A stretch of 64,000 nucleotides of DNA from Pseudidiomarina homiensis (GCF_003987225.1 NZ_PIPX01000001.1:1798001-1862000), one strand, 5' to 3'; counted from the stretch's first letter, positions 17,866 through 27,748 are shown. Notes: generated by a model not told the origin, from the letters alone. Program-made: numbers and translations.

Positions 17866-18495
17866 CTACGCACGATTTGGAACAATGCGCAACTCAACCC
17901 GTCGGTTCAGTTGACGACCGCTTGCCGTATCATTTGTAGCTACCGGCTGGCTCTCACCATAGCCAATAATGGTGATACGACGTGTGTCGACACCATTACG
18001 GGCCAAGTGATTACTTACCGACCATGCACGGCTCTCTGATAATTGCTGATTGTAATCAGCGCTACCCGTGCTGTCGGTGTGTCCTTCTACCACCATTGTG
18101 GTCTTTTCATATTGCTGTAGTACCCGGGCAACATCCACCAAGATCGGATCGAAGTTCGATGCGATTTGCGAGCTATCCGTCGCGAAGGTGATATTACTTG
18201 GTAATTGCAAGCGAATATTGTCGCCATCACGAATCACTTCAACGCCGCTACCTGAAAGCTCTTCGCGGAACTGTTGTTCTTGCCGATCCATGTAATTACC
18301 GATGGCACTTCCTGCCAAGGCGCCTACTGCTGCACCCCAGACGTAGCGACTCTTATCGTGGTCGCCGGTGCCTTTACCGATCAACGCACCCGCCACAGCA
18401 CCTATCGCGGCACCTTTTTGGGTGTTTGTCATCGGTGTCTGACAGCCTGCTAAAACCACTGCTGAAGCTACAACTACTGGAATCCAAACTTTCAT
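17866..18495 (-). CDS. OmpA-family lipoprotein (YiaD-like)
   Basis: 209 residues. The lipobox 'VLAGC' puts the lipidated cysteine near residue 18. A glycine-zipper segment follows ('GAAIGAVAGALIGKGTG', then 'GAAVGALAGSAIGNYMD'), then a C-terminal OmpA peptidoglycan-binding domain with 'VVEGHTDSTGSADYNQQLSE' and 'RRITIIGYGESQPVATN'. The NxxLSxxRAxxVxxxL pattern is present as 'NQQLSESRAWSVSNHL'. This matches the YiaD type of outer-membrane lipoprotein tethering the membrane to peptidoglycan. It is monocistronic, with its own terminator. Confidence 0.9.
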   Translation of the reverse strand: MKVWIPVVVASAVVLAGCQTPMTNTQKGAAIGAVAGALIGKGTGDHDKSRYVWGAAVGALAGSAIGNYMDRQEQQFREELSGSGVEVIRDGDNIRLQLPSNITFATDSSQIASNFDPILVDVARVLQQYEKTTMVVEGHTDSTGSADYNQQLSESRAWSVSNHLARNGVDTRRITIIGYGESQPVATNDTASGRQLNRRVELRIVPNRA

Positions 18496-18601
18496 AAAGC
18501 TACCTCTTCGTCTTTACAATGTGTCTTTACAAAGTAGCACAAAGGTAAAAATCTGCGTGGTTGCTTTACATAATTTTTAAGGGTCACAAAGCACTTTATC
18601 A

Positions 18602-20848
18602 CTAGCGTTTCACGGTAAGCGCTTTACGTACTTTTTCCGCTAATTCCTTCGCATGATAAGGCTTACTCAACAGCTGAACGCCTTCGTCTAAGCGACCGTG
18701 ATGTATGATCGCGTTTTCGGTATAACCTGAGGTGTAGAGCACACGCATCGAACTATCGATGTCATTGGCTTTTGCAACGAGCTGCGGGCCATTGAGTGAG
18801 CCCGGCATAATAACGTCTGTAAATAACAGGTCGAAACGCTCGCCTTGCTGCAAAATACGCAAAGCTGCATCGCCATTTTCCGCTGCAGTAACTTGATAAC
18901 CGAGGCCCTGCAGTTGGCTTACCAAGGTTTGCCGCACCAAATCATTATCTTCAACCACAAGAATCCGTTCATGACCGGTATCCAGGAGCGTCGCATCATC
19001 TTCGCTGGCTTTAATTTCGGGTTCCGCATCAACGCGAGGGAAAAACAATCGAACCGTCGTACCTTCACCTGGCTCTGAATAGATCTTAGCGTGACCGCCG
19101 GATTGCTTCATAAAGCCGTACACCATACTCAGGCCTAGACCACTCCCTTTACCTACTTCTTTGGTCGTGAAGAATGGTTCGAAGGCCTGTTGAACGGCAT
19201 CAGCGCTCATACCGACACCATTATCCGATACCGCAACAGCAACATAGTCACCTCGAGCCATGTCTGCGCTATCTTCGTCGAACGACTGGTTGTATAAATC
19301 AACAACAATGCGACCAACTTTGGGCATCGCATCGCGGGCATTCAAACACAAATTTAGCAATGCCGACTCCAGCTGATGGACGTCGACTTGGCACGGCCAA
19401 GGCTGTTCAGTAACGGTAAATTCAAGTGCAATCGATTCAGGTAACGTACGCCTTAGTAACGGCTCCATGCCGACCACCGTCTCATAGATATTAACCGTGG
19501 TCGGCTCCAACGGTTGGCGCCGGGCAAAGGCTAACAAGCGTTGCGTCAATTCGGCGCCGCGCTCAGCTGCGGTCAAGCTCATTTGCGCCAACGCTTTGAG
19601 CTCTGGCTGTTCGCTAAGACGCAGATCGAGCACTTCACTATTGCCGAGTATAACCGTCAATAAATTATTAAAGTCATGCGCAACGCCACCAGTAAGCTGA
19701 CCCACCGCTTCAAGTTTTTGTGCTTGCTGTAAGCGCTGTTCTAATTGCCGCCGTTCGGTAATATTCATCATGCTACCAACCATGCGGGTCGCTTTACCGT
19801 CGGCGTTGCGAGCGATAAACCCCCGATCCATGACTGTTATTGGTTCGCCATTTGCGTGCATGAACCGATATTCCATCTGCCAACGCGTTGCGTCGCTATC
19901 AATCGCATCATGAATACTATGCAACACCTCATCTAAATCGTCGGGGTGAATACGATTCGACCACGACTCCGGACCTGACTCTAACGTCGTTCTATCGTAG
20001 CCAAACATGTCCTCAAAGCCCTGATTCCACCACACTTTATCGGTCGTGAAGTCCCAGTCCCAAATTGCATCATTGGTCGCCTTCGACATCAAATCAAAGC
20101 GCTCTAATGCTATGGTTACCTCTTTTTCGACCTCTTTAAGATGATGAATGTCGATTGACGAACCCAGCCAACGCACACAATTACCGGCCTCATCGTACTC
20201 GGGAACAGCTTCGGTCAAATGCCAACGATAATGTCCATCGTAACGACGCATACGGAATTCAACTTCGTATTTGTGCTGGTGTTGCACCGCAGCTGACCAG
20301 ACCTCAATGGTATGTTCGTGATCATCAGGGTGTACGACGCTAAGCCAGTCAGGAACGATGACTGCTTTTGGTTTACCAGCGTAAGCGGCTAACTTATCAC
20401 CAACAAAATCGACCTCACCTTGCGGCGTTGCGGTCCAAATCTGAATCGGTAAACTTTCGACAAAATAAGCAAAATCCTGCTGTCTTTTTAAGCGCATGTA
20501 GTAGTGGGTGTAGATAATGTACAGCGCTATTATCGCAACGATCGCACCTAGGCGATTGCCCACCACGAATAATTCAGAGAATCCTATTGGCGGCGGTGGC
20601 GAAATGAGATAACCCAATACGATCAATAAACACGACGCCCAAGCAACGCCGCGAGCGAATTGTTGTGAAGCAGCAAACAAACAGAACAGCACTATAGGCA
20701 AATGTAAAAAGCCATGGGCGAACCCTAATTGGGTTTGCGCCTCAAGCAAAAATACGAATAGCATCGCCAGTAGAACAATGGCCTTGCTCCACCATGGTTG
20801 CTCAGGTGATGGACGAACTGATGGTTGAGTCTTGTCAATGTTGGGCAT
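18602..20848 (-). CDS. Hybrid sensor histidine kinase (4 TM, 2 PAS, HisKA, HATPase, receiver)
   Basis: 748 residues. Four membrane helices lie within residues 20-120. Two PAS/PAC modules follow (about 125-238 and 247-365; the second is preceded by 'SKATNDAIWDWD'). The HisKA box 'GGVAHDFNNLLTVILGN' has the phospho-accepting His at about 391. HATPase motifs are 'LNLCLNARDAMP' (N box) and 'FEPFFTTKEVGKGSGLGLS' (F/G boxes). A C-terminal receiver (about 630-745) carries 'VVEDND', phospho-Asp in 'FTDVIMPG' and 'SKPY'. No cognate response regulator gene is adjacent, so output is unknown. It lies 19 nt upstream of nothing obvious and 18 nt after the sugar dehydrogenase stop's neighbour start, a spacing compatible with co-transcription with the gene before it. 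Confidence 0.92.
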   Translation of the reverse strand: MPNIDKTQPSVRPSPEQPWWSKAIVLLAMLFVFLLEAQTQLGFAHGFLHLPIVLFCLFAASQQFARGVAWASCLLIVLGYLISPPPPIGFSELFVVGNRLGAIVAIIALYIIYTHYYMRLKRQQDFAYFVESLPIQIWTATPQGEVDFVGDKLAAYAGKPKAVIVPDWLSVVHPDDHEHTIEVWSAAVQHQHKYEVEFRMRRYDGHYRWHLTEAVPEYDEAGNCVRWLGSSIDIHHLKEVEKEVTIALERFDLMSKATNDAIWDWDFTTDKVWWNQGFEDMFGYDRTTLESGPESWSNRIHPDDLDEVLHSIHDAIDSDATRWQMEYRFMHANGEPITVMDRGFIARNADGKATRMVGSMMNITERRQLEQRLQQAQKLEAVGQLTGGVAHDFNNLLTVILGNSEVLDLRLSEQPELKALAQMSLTAAERGAELTQRLLAFARRQPLEPTTVNIYETVVGMEPLLRRTLPESIALEFTVTEQPWPCQVDVHQLESALLNLCLNARDAMPKVGRIVVDLYNQSFDEDSADMARGDYVAVAVSDNGVGMSADAVQQAFEPFFTTKEVGKGSGLGLSMVYGFMKQSGGHAKIYSEPGEGTTVRLFFPRVDAEPEIKASEDDATLLDTGHERILVVEDNDLVRQTLVSQLQGLGYQVTAAENGDAALRILQQGERFDLLFTDVIMPGSLNGPQLVAKANDIDSSMRVLYTSGYTENAIIHHGRLDEGVQLLSKPYHAKELAEKVRKALTVKR

Positions 20849-20866
20849 AGCCCACTCCTTGGTGAA

Positions 20867-21985
20867 TTAGCGTCCTTTCGGGGTCAGCTTTAATAATTGT
20901 CCATTTTCAGCGTCAGTAGCAAGCCAAATAGCGCCATCTCGAGCCACTTCAACGGCTCGTAAACGACTGCCGTTAGCAAAAGCGTGCTCACTCATCACTT
21001 GCCACTGCCCGTCAACTAAACGCAGCCGTTGTAATGTTTTCCCGGCCAAATGCGTCACCAACAAATCGCCTTGCCAATCAGCAAACAGCTGGCCAGCATA
21101 AAGAGCCATATCTGACGGTGCCAGTGACGGGGTCCATTGGTGCAGAGGCGGGGTCACTCCGGGTAATTCTTGGTATGGGGTCACCATAGCACCAGTGTAA
21201 TCAACGCCATAACTGGCAATCGGCCAACCATAGTTCTTACCGGCTTGCAGTTGATTAATTTCGTCACCGCCTTTCGGTCCATGCTCATGTTGCCAAATGG
21301 TCTTACGTTGAGCGTCATACACTATACCTTGGCTATTACGATGCCCGTAGCTAAAGATAAAACCGTCAGCCTTCGTTGGAAACGGCCCGTCCGAAACGGC
21401 GCTGCCATCGCGCTGTAAACGAACCACCTTACCGAGGTGATTCGCTAAGTTTTGCGCTTGTTCGCGATAATCAAAGCCATCGCCCAAAGTCAGTAGCAAA
21501 GTGTCGTCTGGCAACCAAGCCATACGTCCACCGTAATGAGCGGCGCCTTTACGCAACGGTTGTGCGACAAATATCTGTTGCACTTCTGACGTAGTGTACG
21601 GTGGGTTTAACGACAGTTTTGCCCGCGCTAAGCAGGTTGTATTAGCGTTGATAGAACCACAGGAATAACTGACATAGAACTCACGGGTCTGCACAAAATC
21701 CGGCGCTAAAATCACGTCAAACAGACCACTTTGGCCAGCGACAAAGAGCTCTGGCAACTGCAAGGGTATCGCATTGACTGAGCCATCGTCGGCGACGTGT
21801 ATTAGGCGCCCGCCACGTTCGGTTACCAACCAACCAGCGCGTTGTTCGGGTAGTTCTTGTAGTGACCAAGGAAAACTTAGGCTATCAGTAACAACTTCGA
21901 CCTGGAACGTCTCGTTATCCGCCGCCTGGCTAATACCAACGTTCGTGAACGCTATGACAAGGACTAAAAAAAAGCTTTTCATCAT
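20867..21985 (-). CDS. PQQ-dependent sugar dehydrogenase (soluble aldose dehydrogenase type)
   Basis: 372 residues, signal peptide about 1-21 (cleavage after 'VGISQA'). It belongs to the six-bladed glucose/sorbosone dehydrogenase fold. Characteristic stretches are 'WSLQELPEQRAGWLVTERGG', 'LLLTLGDGFDYREQAQNLAN', 'SYGHRNSQGIVYDAQ' and 'WQHEHGPKGGDEINQLQAGK' then 'NYGWP', which include PQQ- and calcium-binding residues in the family. The likely role is periplasmic oxidation of aldoses. No PQQ biosynthesis genes are visible, so cofactor supply is unknown. The start overlaps the next gene's stop by 4 nt. Confidence 0.88.
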   Translation of the reverse strand: MMKSFFLVLVIAFTNVGISQAADNETFQVEVVTDSLSFPWSLQELPEQRAGWLVTERGGRLIHVADDGSVNAIPLQLPELFVAGQSGLFDVILAPDFVQTREFYVSYSCGSINANTTCLARAKLSLNPPYTTSEVQQIFVAQPLRKGAAHYGGRMAWLPDDTLLLTLGDGFDYREQAQNLANHLGKVVRLQRDGSAVSDGPFPTKADGFIFSYGHRNSQGIVYDAQRKTIWQHEHGPKGGDEINQLQAGKNYGWPIASYGVDYTGAMVTPYQELPGVTPPLHQWTPSLAPSDMALYAGQLFADWQGDLLVTHLAGKTLQRLRLVDGQWQVMSEHAFANGSRLRAVEVARDGAIWLATDAENGQLLKLTPKGR

Positions 21986-22440
21986 GCTAGAGGCTCCGCA
22001 AGTTCACGTGGCAGAGGATGCCATAAACGATCAAAAATCCACCCCGCAAAAGCCCCGCTGAGTGCCATAGCCCCGAGCCCAGCCCAACTGCGTGTCGCCG
22101 CTATCAAGGTTGGCATCGGAGCAAGAGAGTTAACCACGGCAAAGCAGCACAATAACCCGAAGAAGCCGGCACTAATGAACCACCAACGCTCGGACCCACC
22201 TAATTTACGACTACAAACTGCCGCAATCGGTAGCGCAACAAGTAAAACTAGCGCTAAAATTGCAGCGAAAATCGGCGAAAAATTAAGAAGATCGTGAATT
22301 ATCGTTGAAATTCTAGTATCTAAAGAAATCGGAACTGAAAGTTCGATAAGTGCTGCTAGATTAAACTGGGTCTGGATGACGCTACCGACAATAGCACCGG
22401 CAACCACGGCGATAACAAAAGCAATTAAGGTCTTTAGCAT
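21982..22440 (-). CDS. Small four-helix membrane protein, unknown function
   Basis: 152 residues with four hydrophobic segments (about 3-22, 50-72, 85-105, 112-132). No family was recognised. The N-terminal segment 'AGAIVGSVIQTQFNLAALIE' resembles a short inner-membrane protein often found as an orphan in this group. Its stop overlaps the sugar dehydrogenase start by 4 nt, indicating coupled translation; it follows the DUF6702-like gene by 15 nt. Confidence 0.6.
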   Translation of the reverse strand: MLKTLIAFVIAVVAGAIVGSVIQTQFNLAALIELSVPISLDTRISTIIHDLLNFSPIFAAILALVLLVALPIAAVCSRKLGGSERWWFISAGFFGLLCCFAVVNSLAPMPTLIAATRSWAGLGAMALSGAFAGWIFDRLWHPLPRELAEPLA

Positions 22441-22455
22441 GGCACCTCCTCGGTG

Positions 22456-22971
22456 CTAATCTTCTGCGGAATCGTCACTAAACGAGACCGTTAGCCATTC
22501 ATCTTTTGCATTGAATTGTAGACTCTTAATCGCACCCTTGCCTTCTATATTAACTAAGTTTTGCTGTTCAGCCCAAAGCTCTTGTAATGCTTTGTGCCGC
22601 ACCGCCAGTCCTTGCAAATCTGCAGGAATTGCGGTTTCTTGATATACCCAAAAGTCACGACCATCGACCTGATACCCGACCGGCTCAAGGGTGATCGGTT
22701 GTCCCGTTAAAGAAGCAAGATGAAAAGACTCAAGTGCATAAGCAGCAAATAACGCACGCGTTTCTTCATCGGTATGAATATCTGCTTGCTTCTTATTAAA
22801 TAACTCCCTCATTGCATGCTCTGCATCGTGCAACACAAAGCGATGCATCACTTCAATGTTGCCCGTACGCTGATTGAACAAAATAGTAGTGACGGCCGAT
22901 TTGAGTTGGTGGGCAGTAGCACTGCCCACCAACATCAACATTACCATCAAGAAAAATGCACAGCGCATCAT
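22456..22971 (-). CDS. DUF6702-like secreted protein
   Basis: 171 residues with a signal peptide (about 1-20, 'LVGSATA' before 'HQLKSAVTTI'). The mature start with an early His and the pattern 'TILFNQRTGNIEVMHRFVLH DAEH' (two parts: 'TTILFNQRTGNIEVMHRF' and 'VLHDAEHAM') fits the DUF6702 family as remembered. Function is unknown. It overlaps the upstream M1 peptidase by 4 nt (ATGA), a pairing that appears to be recurrent in marine gammaproteobacteria and suggests a shared role. Confidence 0.65.
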   Translation of the reverse strand: MMRCAFFLMVMLMLVGSATAHQLKSAVTTILFNQRTGNIEVMHRFVLHDAEHAMRELFNKKQADIHTDEETRALFAAYALESFHLASLTGQPITLEPVGYQVDGRDFWVYQETAIPADLQGLAVRHKALQELWAEQQNLVNIEGKGAIKSLQFNAKDEWLTVSFSDDSAED

Positions 22972-25415
22972 TCGTCGTTATCGCTCTCGTCAGCTTTGAG
23001 TTTTGATTTCGCTTCTTGCATCAAGTCACGGCTAATGTGGTCAGTGCCGCGCTCTGACTTGTATGCTTCAATTCGAGACTCAATGATCTTGCGCGGATAG
23101 TAGTTATTCTCGATGTCCACGTCTGCGGTCTCCCAATTCGGATCAACAGCAAAGCTCACGACTTCTTTATCCGTCACAATAAGTTTGCTGACATTCTTCG
23201 CATTGCGACGCCAAATTTCTGCGGGAATACGATAGTCTTCGGTTGTGCCGTCAGCATAGGTCATCTGCAACAAAATTGGCATCACCAAACCACCAACATT
23301 CGAAAAGTCGAGAACGTAATAGTTTTGGTCTTCAGCAATCGCGCGATCAAACACCTGACGCTCCCATGGCTCGAGCTTCTCAAGGAATTTCTGATACGCG
23401 TTACGCTGCTTGTTGGTTACCGTGAAGCGATCATTTTCGTCGTAGAAATCACGTACATCAGAATTGAGTTCCACCCATGTTTTACGTCCTGCAGCTTCAT
23501 TACGCTGAACAAAAAACGAAACCGGTTTATCGGCTTCTTCTTGCCGACGACGCTGCCAATCGATATCAGGATCTTTTGTATCTAAACGCAATTTGTAAAC
23601 ACGATCGAGACTGATGTCGACATGATCGGTGGTATAGAACCAACCGCGCCAGAACCAATCAAGATCAACTCCCGATGCTTCCTCTATGGTACGGAAGAAA
23701 TCAGCCGGCGTTGGACGCTTAAACATCCAACGTTGTGCATATTCGCGGAAAGCAAAATCGAACAGCTCACGGCCTAGAATGACTTCACGCAAAATATTCA
23801 ATGCCGCAGCTGGTTTGGTATAAGCGTTCGGGCCCAATCGCAATACACTATCCGATTGCGTCATGATCGGTACTTGTACCGACGACTTCATGTAATCAAT
23901 AATGCCACGCGGTTCAACACCCCATGGAATTTGCGGATCCCATTCACGCCCAGCAACGCCGTCTAAGAAGCTGTTAAGTCCTTCATCCATCCAGGTCCAC
24001 TGGCGTTCGTCAGAATTCACAATCATCGGAAAGTAGATATGGCCAATTTCATGAATCACCACGCCAATCAAGAAGCGTTTTTCGGCCAATGAATAAGTTC
24101 GGCTACCGTCGTCTTGTAACTCGGTACGCGGACCGTTAAAGGTAATCATTGGGTATTCCATACCACCGACTGGACCGTTCACCGATTGCGCCGTTGGGTA
24201 GGGATAATCAAACGAGAAACGGCTGTAGACTTCCATGGTATGAATCACCGATTCGGTGGAATACTTCTTCCACAGATCGCCACCTTCTTTCGGGTAAAAC
24301 GACATTGCCATGACTTCCGGCTGCACATCACCGCCTTGTTGATAACCTTTAGCATCCCACATAAATTTACGTGATGAAGCCCAGGCAAAGTCGCGCACAT
24401 TCTCTGCTTTGAAACGCCATACTTTACGTTCGTCTGTCCCCGCCTTTTCGTTCTCTAAAGCCTCTTCTGCGGTGACCACAAAAACCGGTCGCTTCGCCGT
24501 ACGAGCTTCTTCTAAACGTTCGCGCTGCGTCGCAGTAAGCACCTGCTCCGGATTTTGCAACACGCCACTGGCCGAAACAATATGGTCAGCTGGGACGTCA
24601 ATGGCGACATTAAATTCGCCGAACTCCATGGTGAATTCACCACGCCCTAAAAATTCTTTATTGGTCCACGCTTCGTAATCCGTAAACGCCGCAACACGCG
24701 GGTACCATTGCGCTAGCAAAAAGATGTCATTGCCACCTTCACGTGCATCATCAGGAAAATGTTCGTAACCCGAACGCGCACCAACGGCATCTTCTTCAAC
24801 AATGTTAAAGCCAAAATCAATGGCTAGTTCAGTTTGCTCACCAGGTGCCAGTGGCTCTGCCAAATCAACGCGCATGTTGGTGCCAACAATAGTAAAACTT
24901 AAAGCTTCATCACTGGCCGTCGCAACTTTATCAATGGCAAAACCGAGCTCATTATCGGTCATAAACTGCTGACGTCGTAACTGACCTAACGAAAGCCGTG
25001 CAGGTTTATCAATGCCGTTTAGATCAGTATCGGGATGGCTACCAAAAGTTGCACTGCGCTCGGCACGTGAATCATCACGGAAAATGTTCTGATCCAATTG
25101 AATCCATACATATTTCAGTGTGTAGGGTGAATTGTTGTAATAGGTGATCGTTTCGGCCGCATCAAGTCGACGTTTTTCTTCATCCAAACGTACGTTGATG
25201 TCATAGTCTGCGCGCTGTTGCCAGTAACTTTCGCCTGGTTCGCCAGCTGCACTCCGATAAACATTAGGAGTGGGTAACACTTCATCTAACTGGCGAAATT
25301 TATCTTCAAAATCGCCTTTTGTCTGTTGAATTGCTGATGCTGACACATCACCAATCGAACCAAAACTTGCCACGGTTATCGCCGCAAAGGCTAACCAGAA
25401 ACTTGAACGATGCAT
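22968..25415 (-). CDS. M1 family zinc metallopeptidase (secreted)
   Basis: 815 residues, signal peptide about 1-26. The gluzincin signature HEXXH-X18-E is complete: 'HEIGH', then 18 residues, then the Glu of 'WMDEGLNSFLDG'. The substrate-binding GAMEN-equivalent is 'GGMEYP'. The N-terminal half is the beta-rich domain of M1 aminopeptidases ('AAETITYYNNSPYTLKYVWI'). The family cleaves N-terminal residues from peptides; periplasmic or surface action is inferred from the signal peptide. It is the first gene of the run 25415-20867 on the minus strand. Confidence 0.9.
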   Translation of the reverse strand: MHRSSFWLAFAAITVASFGSIGDVSASAIQQTKGDFEDKFRQLDEVLPTPNVYRSAAGEPGESYWQQRADYDINVRLDEEKRRLDAAETITYYNNSPYTLKYVWIQLDQNIFRDDSRAERSATFGSHPDTDLNGIDKPARLSLGQLRRQQFMTDNELGFAIDKVATASDEALSFTIVGTNMRVDLAEPLAPGEQTELAIDFGFNIVEEDAVGARSGYEHFPDDAREGGNDIFLLAQWYPRVAAFTDYEAWTNKEFLGRGEFTMEFGEFNVAIDVPADHIVSASGVLQNPEQVLTATQRERLEEARTAKRPVFVVTAEEALENEKAGTDERKVWRFKAENVRDFAWASSRKFMWDAKGYQQGGDVQPEVMAMSFYPKEGGDLWKKYSTESVIHTMEVYSRFSFDYPYPTAQSVNGPVGGMEYPMITFNGPRTELQDDGSRTYSLAEKRFLIGVVIHEIGHIYFPMIVNSDERQWTWMDEGLNSFLDGVAGREWDPQIPWGVEPRGIIDYMKSSVQVPIMTQSDSVLRLGPNAYTKPAAALNILREVILGRELFDFAFREYAQRWMFKRPTPADFFRTIEEASGVDLDWFWRGWFYTTDHVDISLDRVYKLRLDTKDPDIDWQRRRQEEADKPVSFFVQRNEAAGRKTWVELNSDVRDFYDENDRFTVTNKQRNAYQKFLEKLEPWERQVFDRAIAEDQNYYVLDFSNVGGLVMPILLQMTYADGTTEDYRIPAEIWRRNAKNVSKLIVTDKEVVSFAVDPNWETADVDIENNYYPRKIIESRIEAYKSERGTDHISRDLMQEAKSKLKADESDNDE

Positions 25416-25573
25416 GGGAGCTCTCTTTTTTCGAAGTATTTTAAAATCACTTGCTTAAAGTACCAAAGCGAGCTTGTTCAAACCATTGCGTTGGTCGTAA
25501 AAAGTTTCCTTTTATCGCTAAATGTGCTTTACATAAAGTTAGTTAAATAAAAGTAAGAAGATGGATCTCCACT

Positions 25574-27010
25574 GTGACAGCGCCCGCTATCCGACAATTT
25601 TCTGCTTCGTCTTTTCGCTACCTAGCCTTTATTGCGCTTTGGGTATTGGTGTGGTGGTCGGCCACACTAATGGAATACCAACCTTTTATTAGCCTTTGGT
25701 TCCCACCAGCAGGGCTGTCGCTTGCAGCGTTCATCTTAATGGGTACGCGCGCTTTTTTACCGATACTGATGGCCTCCCTCATTGTCGGCATGTGGATGTA
25801 TCTGCAACTCGATAGTGCGCTACCCTATATCGAACAAGCCTATAATAGTCTGATGTTAGCGCTCTCTCATACGCTTGCCTACGGAATCGGCGGTTTGTAT
25901 TTCCGACAAACCGTTGGTAAATGGGATATTCAGCAACTCCCCCAACGTATCCTCTATTTTCTCGTTGTGACCATGTTGACGACGCTCTTAGCCGCTTGGC
26001 TTGGAATTGGGGCTTTTCTCTTTATTGACGGCATGGATTGGGTGCAAGCAAGCGACTCTTGGATCAACTGGTGGGTCGGCGACCTCGCAGGGGCAGTCGT
26101 TCTAACGCCTTTCTTTATTTTAATTTTAAGCCGACTTTGGAATCACGATATTTCATGGCTACGCCCCACGAACGAACGTCGTGCAAGTGACCAACGCAAA
26201 CGTCCGATGTGGAGCCATAAGATAACCTTGATGCTGGTTTTGGTAGGGCTTGTCATTATCGCTGACCACCATTACGAGCATCCGGCTATTGCCTACTTCA
26301 TTTTATTTATTAGCATCCCACAAATGTGGATTGTGTTTACCGAGCGCATGGAACAAACCGTATTTTCTTTAGCACTTGTTAGCGTGGTGATAGCACTATG
26401 GTTCGGTTTTTATGGCGTTGACGAACATGCACTTACCTACCAGTTTGCGATGTGTGTTGTTGCCGCTAACGCATACTTTGGTCTGGCAGTTCCTTCGCTA
26501 CTGAATCAAAATCGACGCCTACACCATCAAACGCAAATAGATGCGCTGACACACGTTGCGACGAGAGCGCATTTTATTGAAATCGCCGAGGCCAAACTGC
26601 AAGGACAGCGCAGTAACGATTTCCCGCTCGCCCTTATTGTGTTTGATCTTGACCAGTTTAAAAACATCAACGACACCCACGGTCATTTAATCGGTGATCA
26701 AGCGCTTATCATGGCCGCACAAAGTGTACGCACTCACATTCGTAACTGTGATTTGATTGCCCGCTTTGGTGGCGACGAATTTTTAATTTTATTACCCGAG
26801 CAAAACTTAGCTCAGGCCACTACTACTGCAGAACGCCTGCGGCATTCACTCCCAGCTATCCCAACGCCCAAGGGTTTAGTACCGATCAAAGCGAGTTTTG
26901 GTATTGTTGAGATCCAAGCCCACGAATCCATCAATGAAGCCTTGCAACGTGCCGACCAAGCTTTACTCGAAGCTAAACGCAAAGGTCGCGATCAAGTGGT
27001 ATCATCTTAA
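25574..27010 (+). CDS. MASE1-domain diguanylate cyclase
   Basis: 478 residues from GTG 25574. About eight membrane helices (residues 15-310) form a MASE1-type sensor, with 'LWFPPAGLSLAAFILMGTRA' near residues 41-60. A C-terminal GGDEF domain has the intact active site 'RFGGDEF' (GGDEF at about 399-403) and an inhibitory I-site RxxD ('RNCD', about 390-393) at the canonical distance, so it should synthesise cyclic di-GMP with product inhibition. The start is uncertain because the ribosome site is weak. It lies 30 nt before mioC. Confidence 0.9.
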   Translation: MTAPAIRQFSASSFRYLAFIALWVLVWWSATLMEYQPFISLWFPPAGLSLAAFILMGTRAFLPILMASLIVGMWMYLQLDSALPYIEQAYNSLMLALSHTLAYGIGGLYFRQTVGKWDIQQLPQRILYFLVVTMLTTLLAAWLGIGAFLFIDGMDWVQASDSWINWWVGDLAGAVVLTPFFILILSRLWNHDISWLRPTNERRASDQRKRPMWSHKITLMLVLVGLVIIADHHYEHPAIAYFILFISIPQMWIVFTERMEQTVFSLALVSVVIALWFGFYGVDEHALTYQFAMCVVAANAYFGLAVPSLLNQNRRLHHQTQIDALTHVATRAHFIEIAEAKLQGQRSNDFPLALIVFDLDQFKNINDTHGHLIGDQALIMAAQSVRTHIRNCDLIARFGGDEFLILLPEQNLAQATTTAERLRHSLPAIPTPKGLVPIKASFGIVEIQAHESINEALQRADQALLEAKRKGRDQVVSS

Positions 27011-27040
27011 GTATCTTTTGTACGTTTTAAGGTTGCCATC

Positions 27041-27496
27041 ATGGCTATTACATCTATTGAAATCCTGGTCGCTACCACTTCAGGAAACACCGAATATTTG
27101 GCTGATCAACTCGCCGATCAGCTCCAACAACAGGGCTACACTGCACGTGTTCATTACGAACCAGACTATACCGACTTAGTAGAAACGATAACTGACGAAA
27201 CCTTATGGATCGGCTGTATTGCCAGCCACGGCGCAGGTGATTACGCCGACAGTATGTTGGCGTTTGCTGACGATCTGCATGCCAAAAAACCGCGTTTAGA
27301 ACCTTTGCAATACGCAGTTATTGCGGTTGGCGATAGTTGTTACGACACCTATTGTGCTGCAGGTCGTGATTTTGATGAAAAGCTTGCCAATGCTGGTGCT
27401 AAACGAGTAATCGAACGCCTCGAAATAGACATGTCACAAGACGATCCGGAGGAAAAAGCATCAACATGGCTAGGATCTCTACTCGCGCATTTGTGA
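27041..27496 (+). CDS. mioC: FMN-binding flavodoxin-like protein MioC
   Basis: 151 residues. The phosphate-binding loop of flavodoxins is seen as 'VATTSGNTEYLADQL' near residues 10-24, with 'ASHGAGDYADSM' and 'YAVIAVGDSCYDTYCAAGRD' for the isoalloxazine-side loops. MioC is a flavodoxin-fold protein linked to biotin synthase activity in E. coli, where it also flanks oriC. The position directly beside the origin here is the same, which strengthens the name. Confidence 0.85.
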   Translation: MAITSIEILVATTSGNTEYLADQLADQLQQQGYTARVHYEPDYTDLVETITDETLWIGCIASHGAGDYADSMLAFADDLHAKKPRLEPLQYAVIAVGDSCYDTYCAAGRDFDEKLANAGAKRVIERLEIDMSQDDPEEKASTWLGSLLAHL

Positions 27497-27564
27497 GTAA
27501 TCACTGTATAAGATCCTCTGAGATCTGTAGATACACACTGTACAAAACTGTTGATAACTATGTC

Positions 27565-27573
27565 TGTGGATAA
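27565..27573 (-). promoter_or_regulatory. DnaA box, perfect TTATCCACA
   Basis: TGTGGATAA on the plus strand. With the TTATCAACA copy at 27549-27557, it forms a pair on the mioC side, corresponding in position to the R4 end of E. coli oriC. Confidence 0.88.
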
Positions 27574-27671
27574 CCAAGCAAGTTACGCACAGGTTGATCA
27601 GAACAAGGATCATGTATTGATCACAACTTTACGGATCGTTTTGATCCTTAGTCATTAAGGCCTGCAGATGC

Positions 27672-27680
27672 TTATCCACA
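27672..27680 (+). promoter_or_regulatory. DnaA box, perfect TTATCCACA (R1-like)
   Basis: It lies 24 bp from the nearest 13-mer, in the orientation of E. coli R1 relative to the unwinding element. Confidence 0.88.
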
Positions 27681-27704
27681 GAATTCTCCGCACTAGTAGT
27701 AATA

Positions 27705-27748
27705 GCAATAAAAGATCTAAACAAAAGATCTTAAGTTATTTTTAGATC
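27705..27748 (-). repeat. Three 13-mers of the DNA unwinding element
   Basis: On the minus strand, GATCTAAAAATAA (27736-27748), GATCTTTTGTTTA (27718-27730) and GATCTTTTATTGC (27705-27717). They fit the GATCTNTTNTTTT pattern of E. coli L, M and R 13-mers with a few mismatches. Two abut and the third is 5 bp away. Confidence 0.82.
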
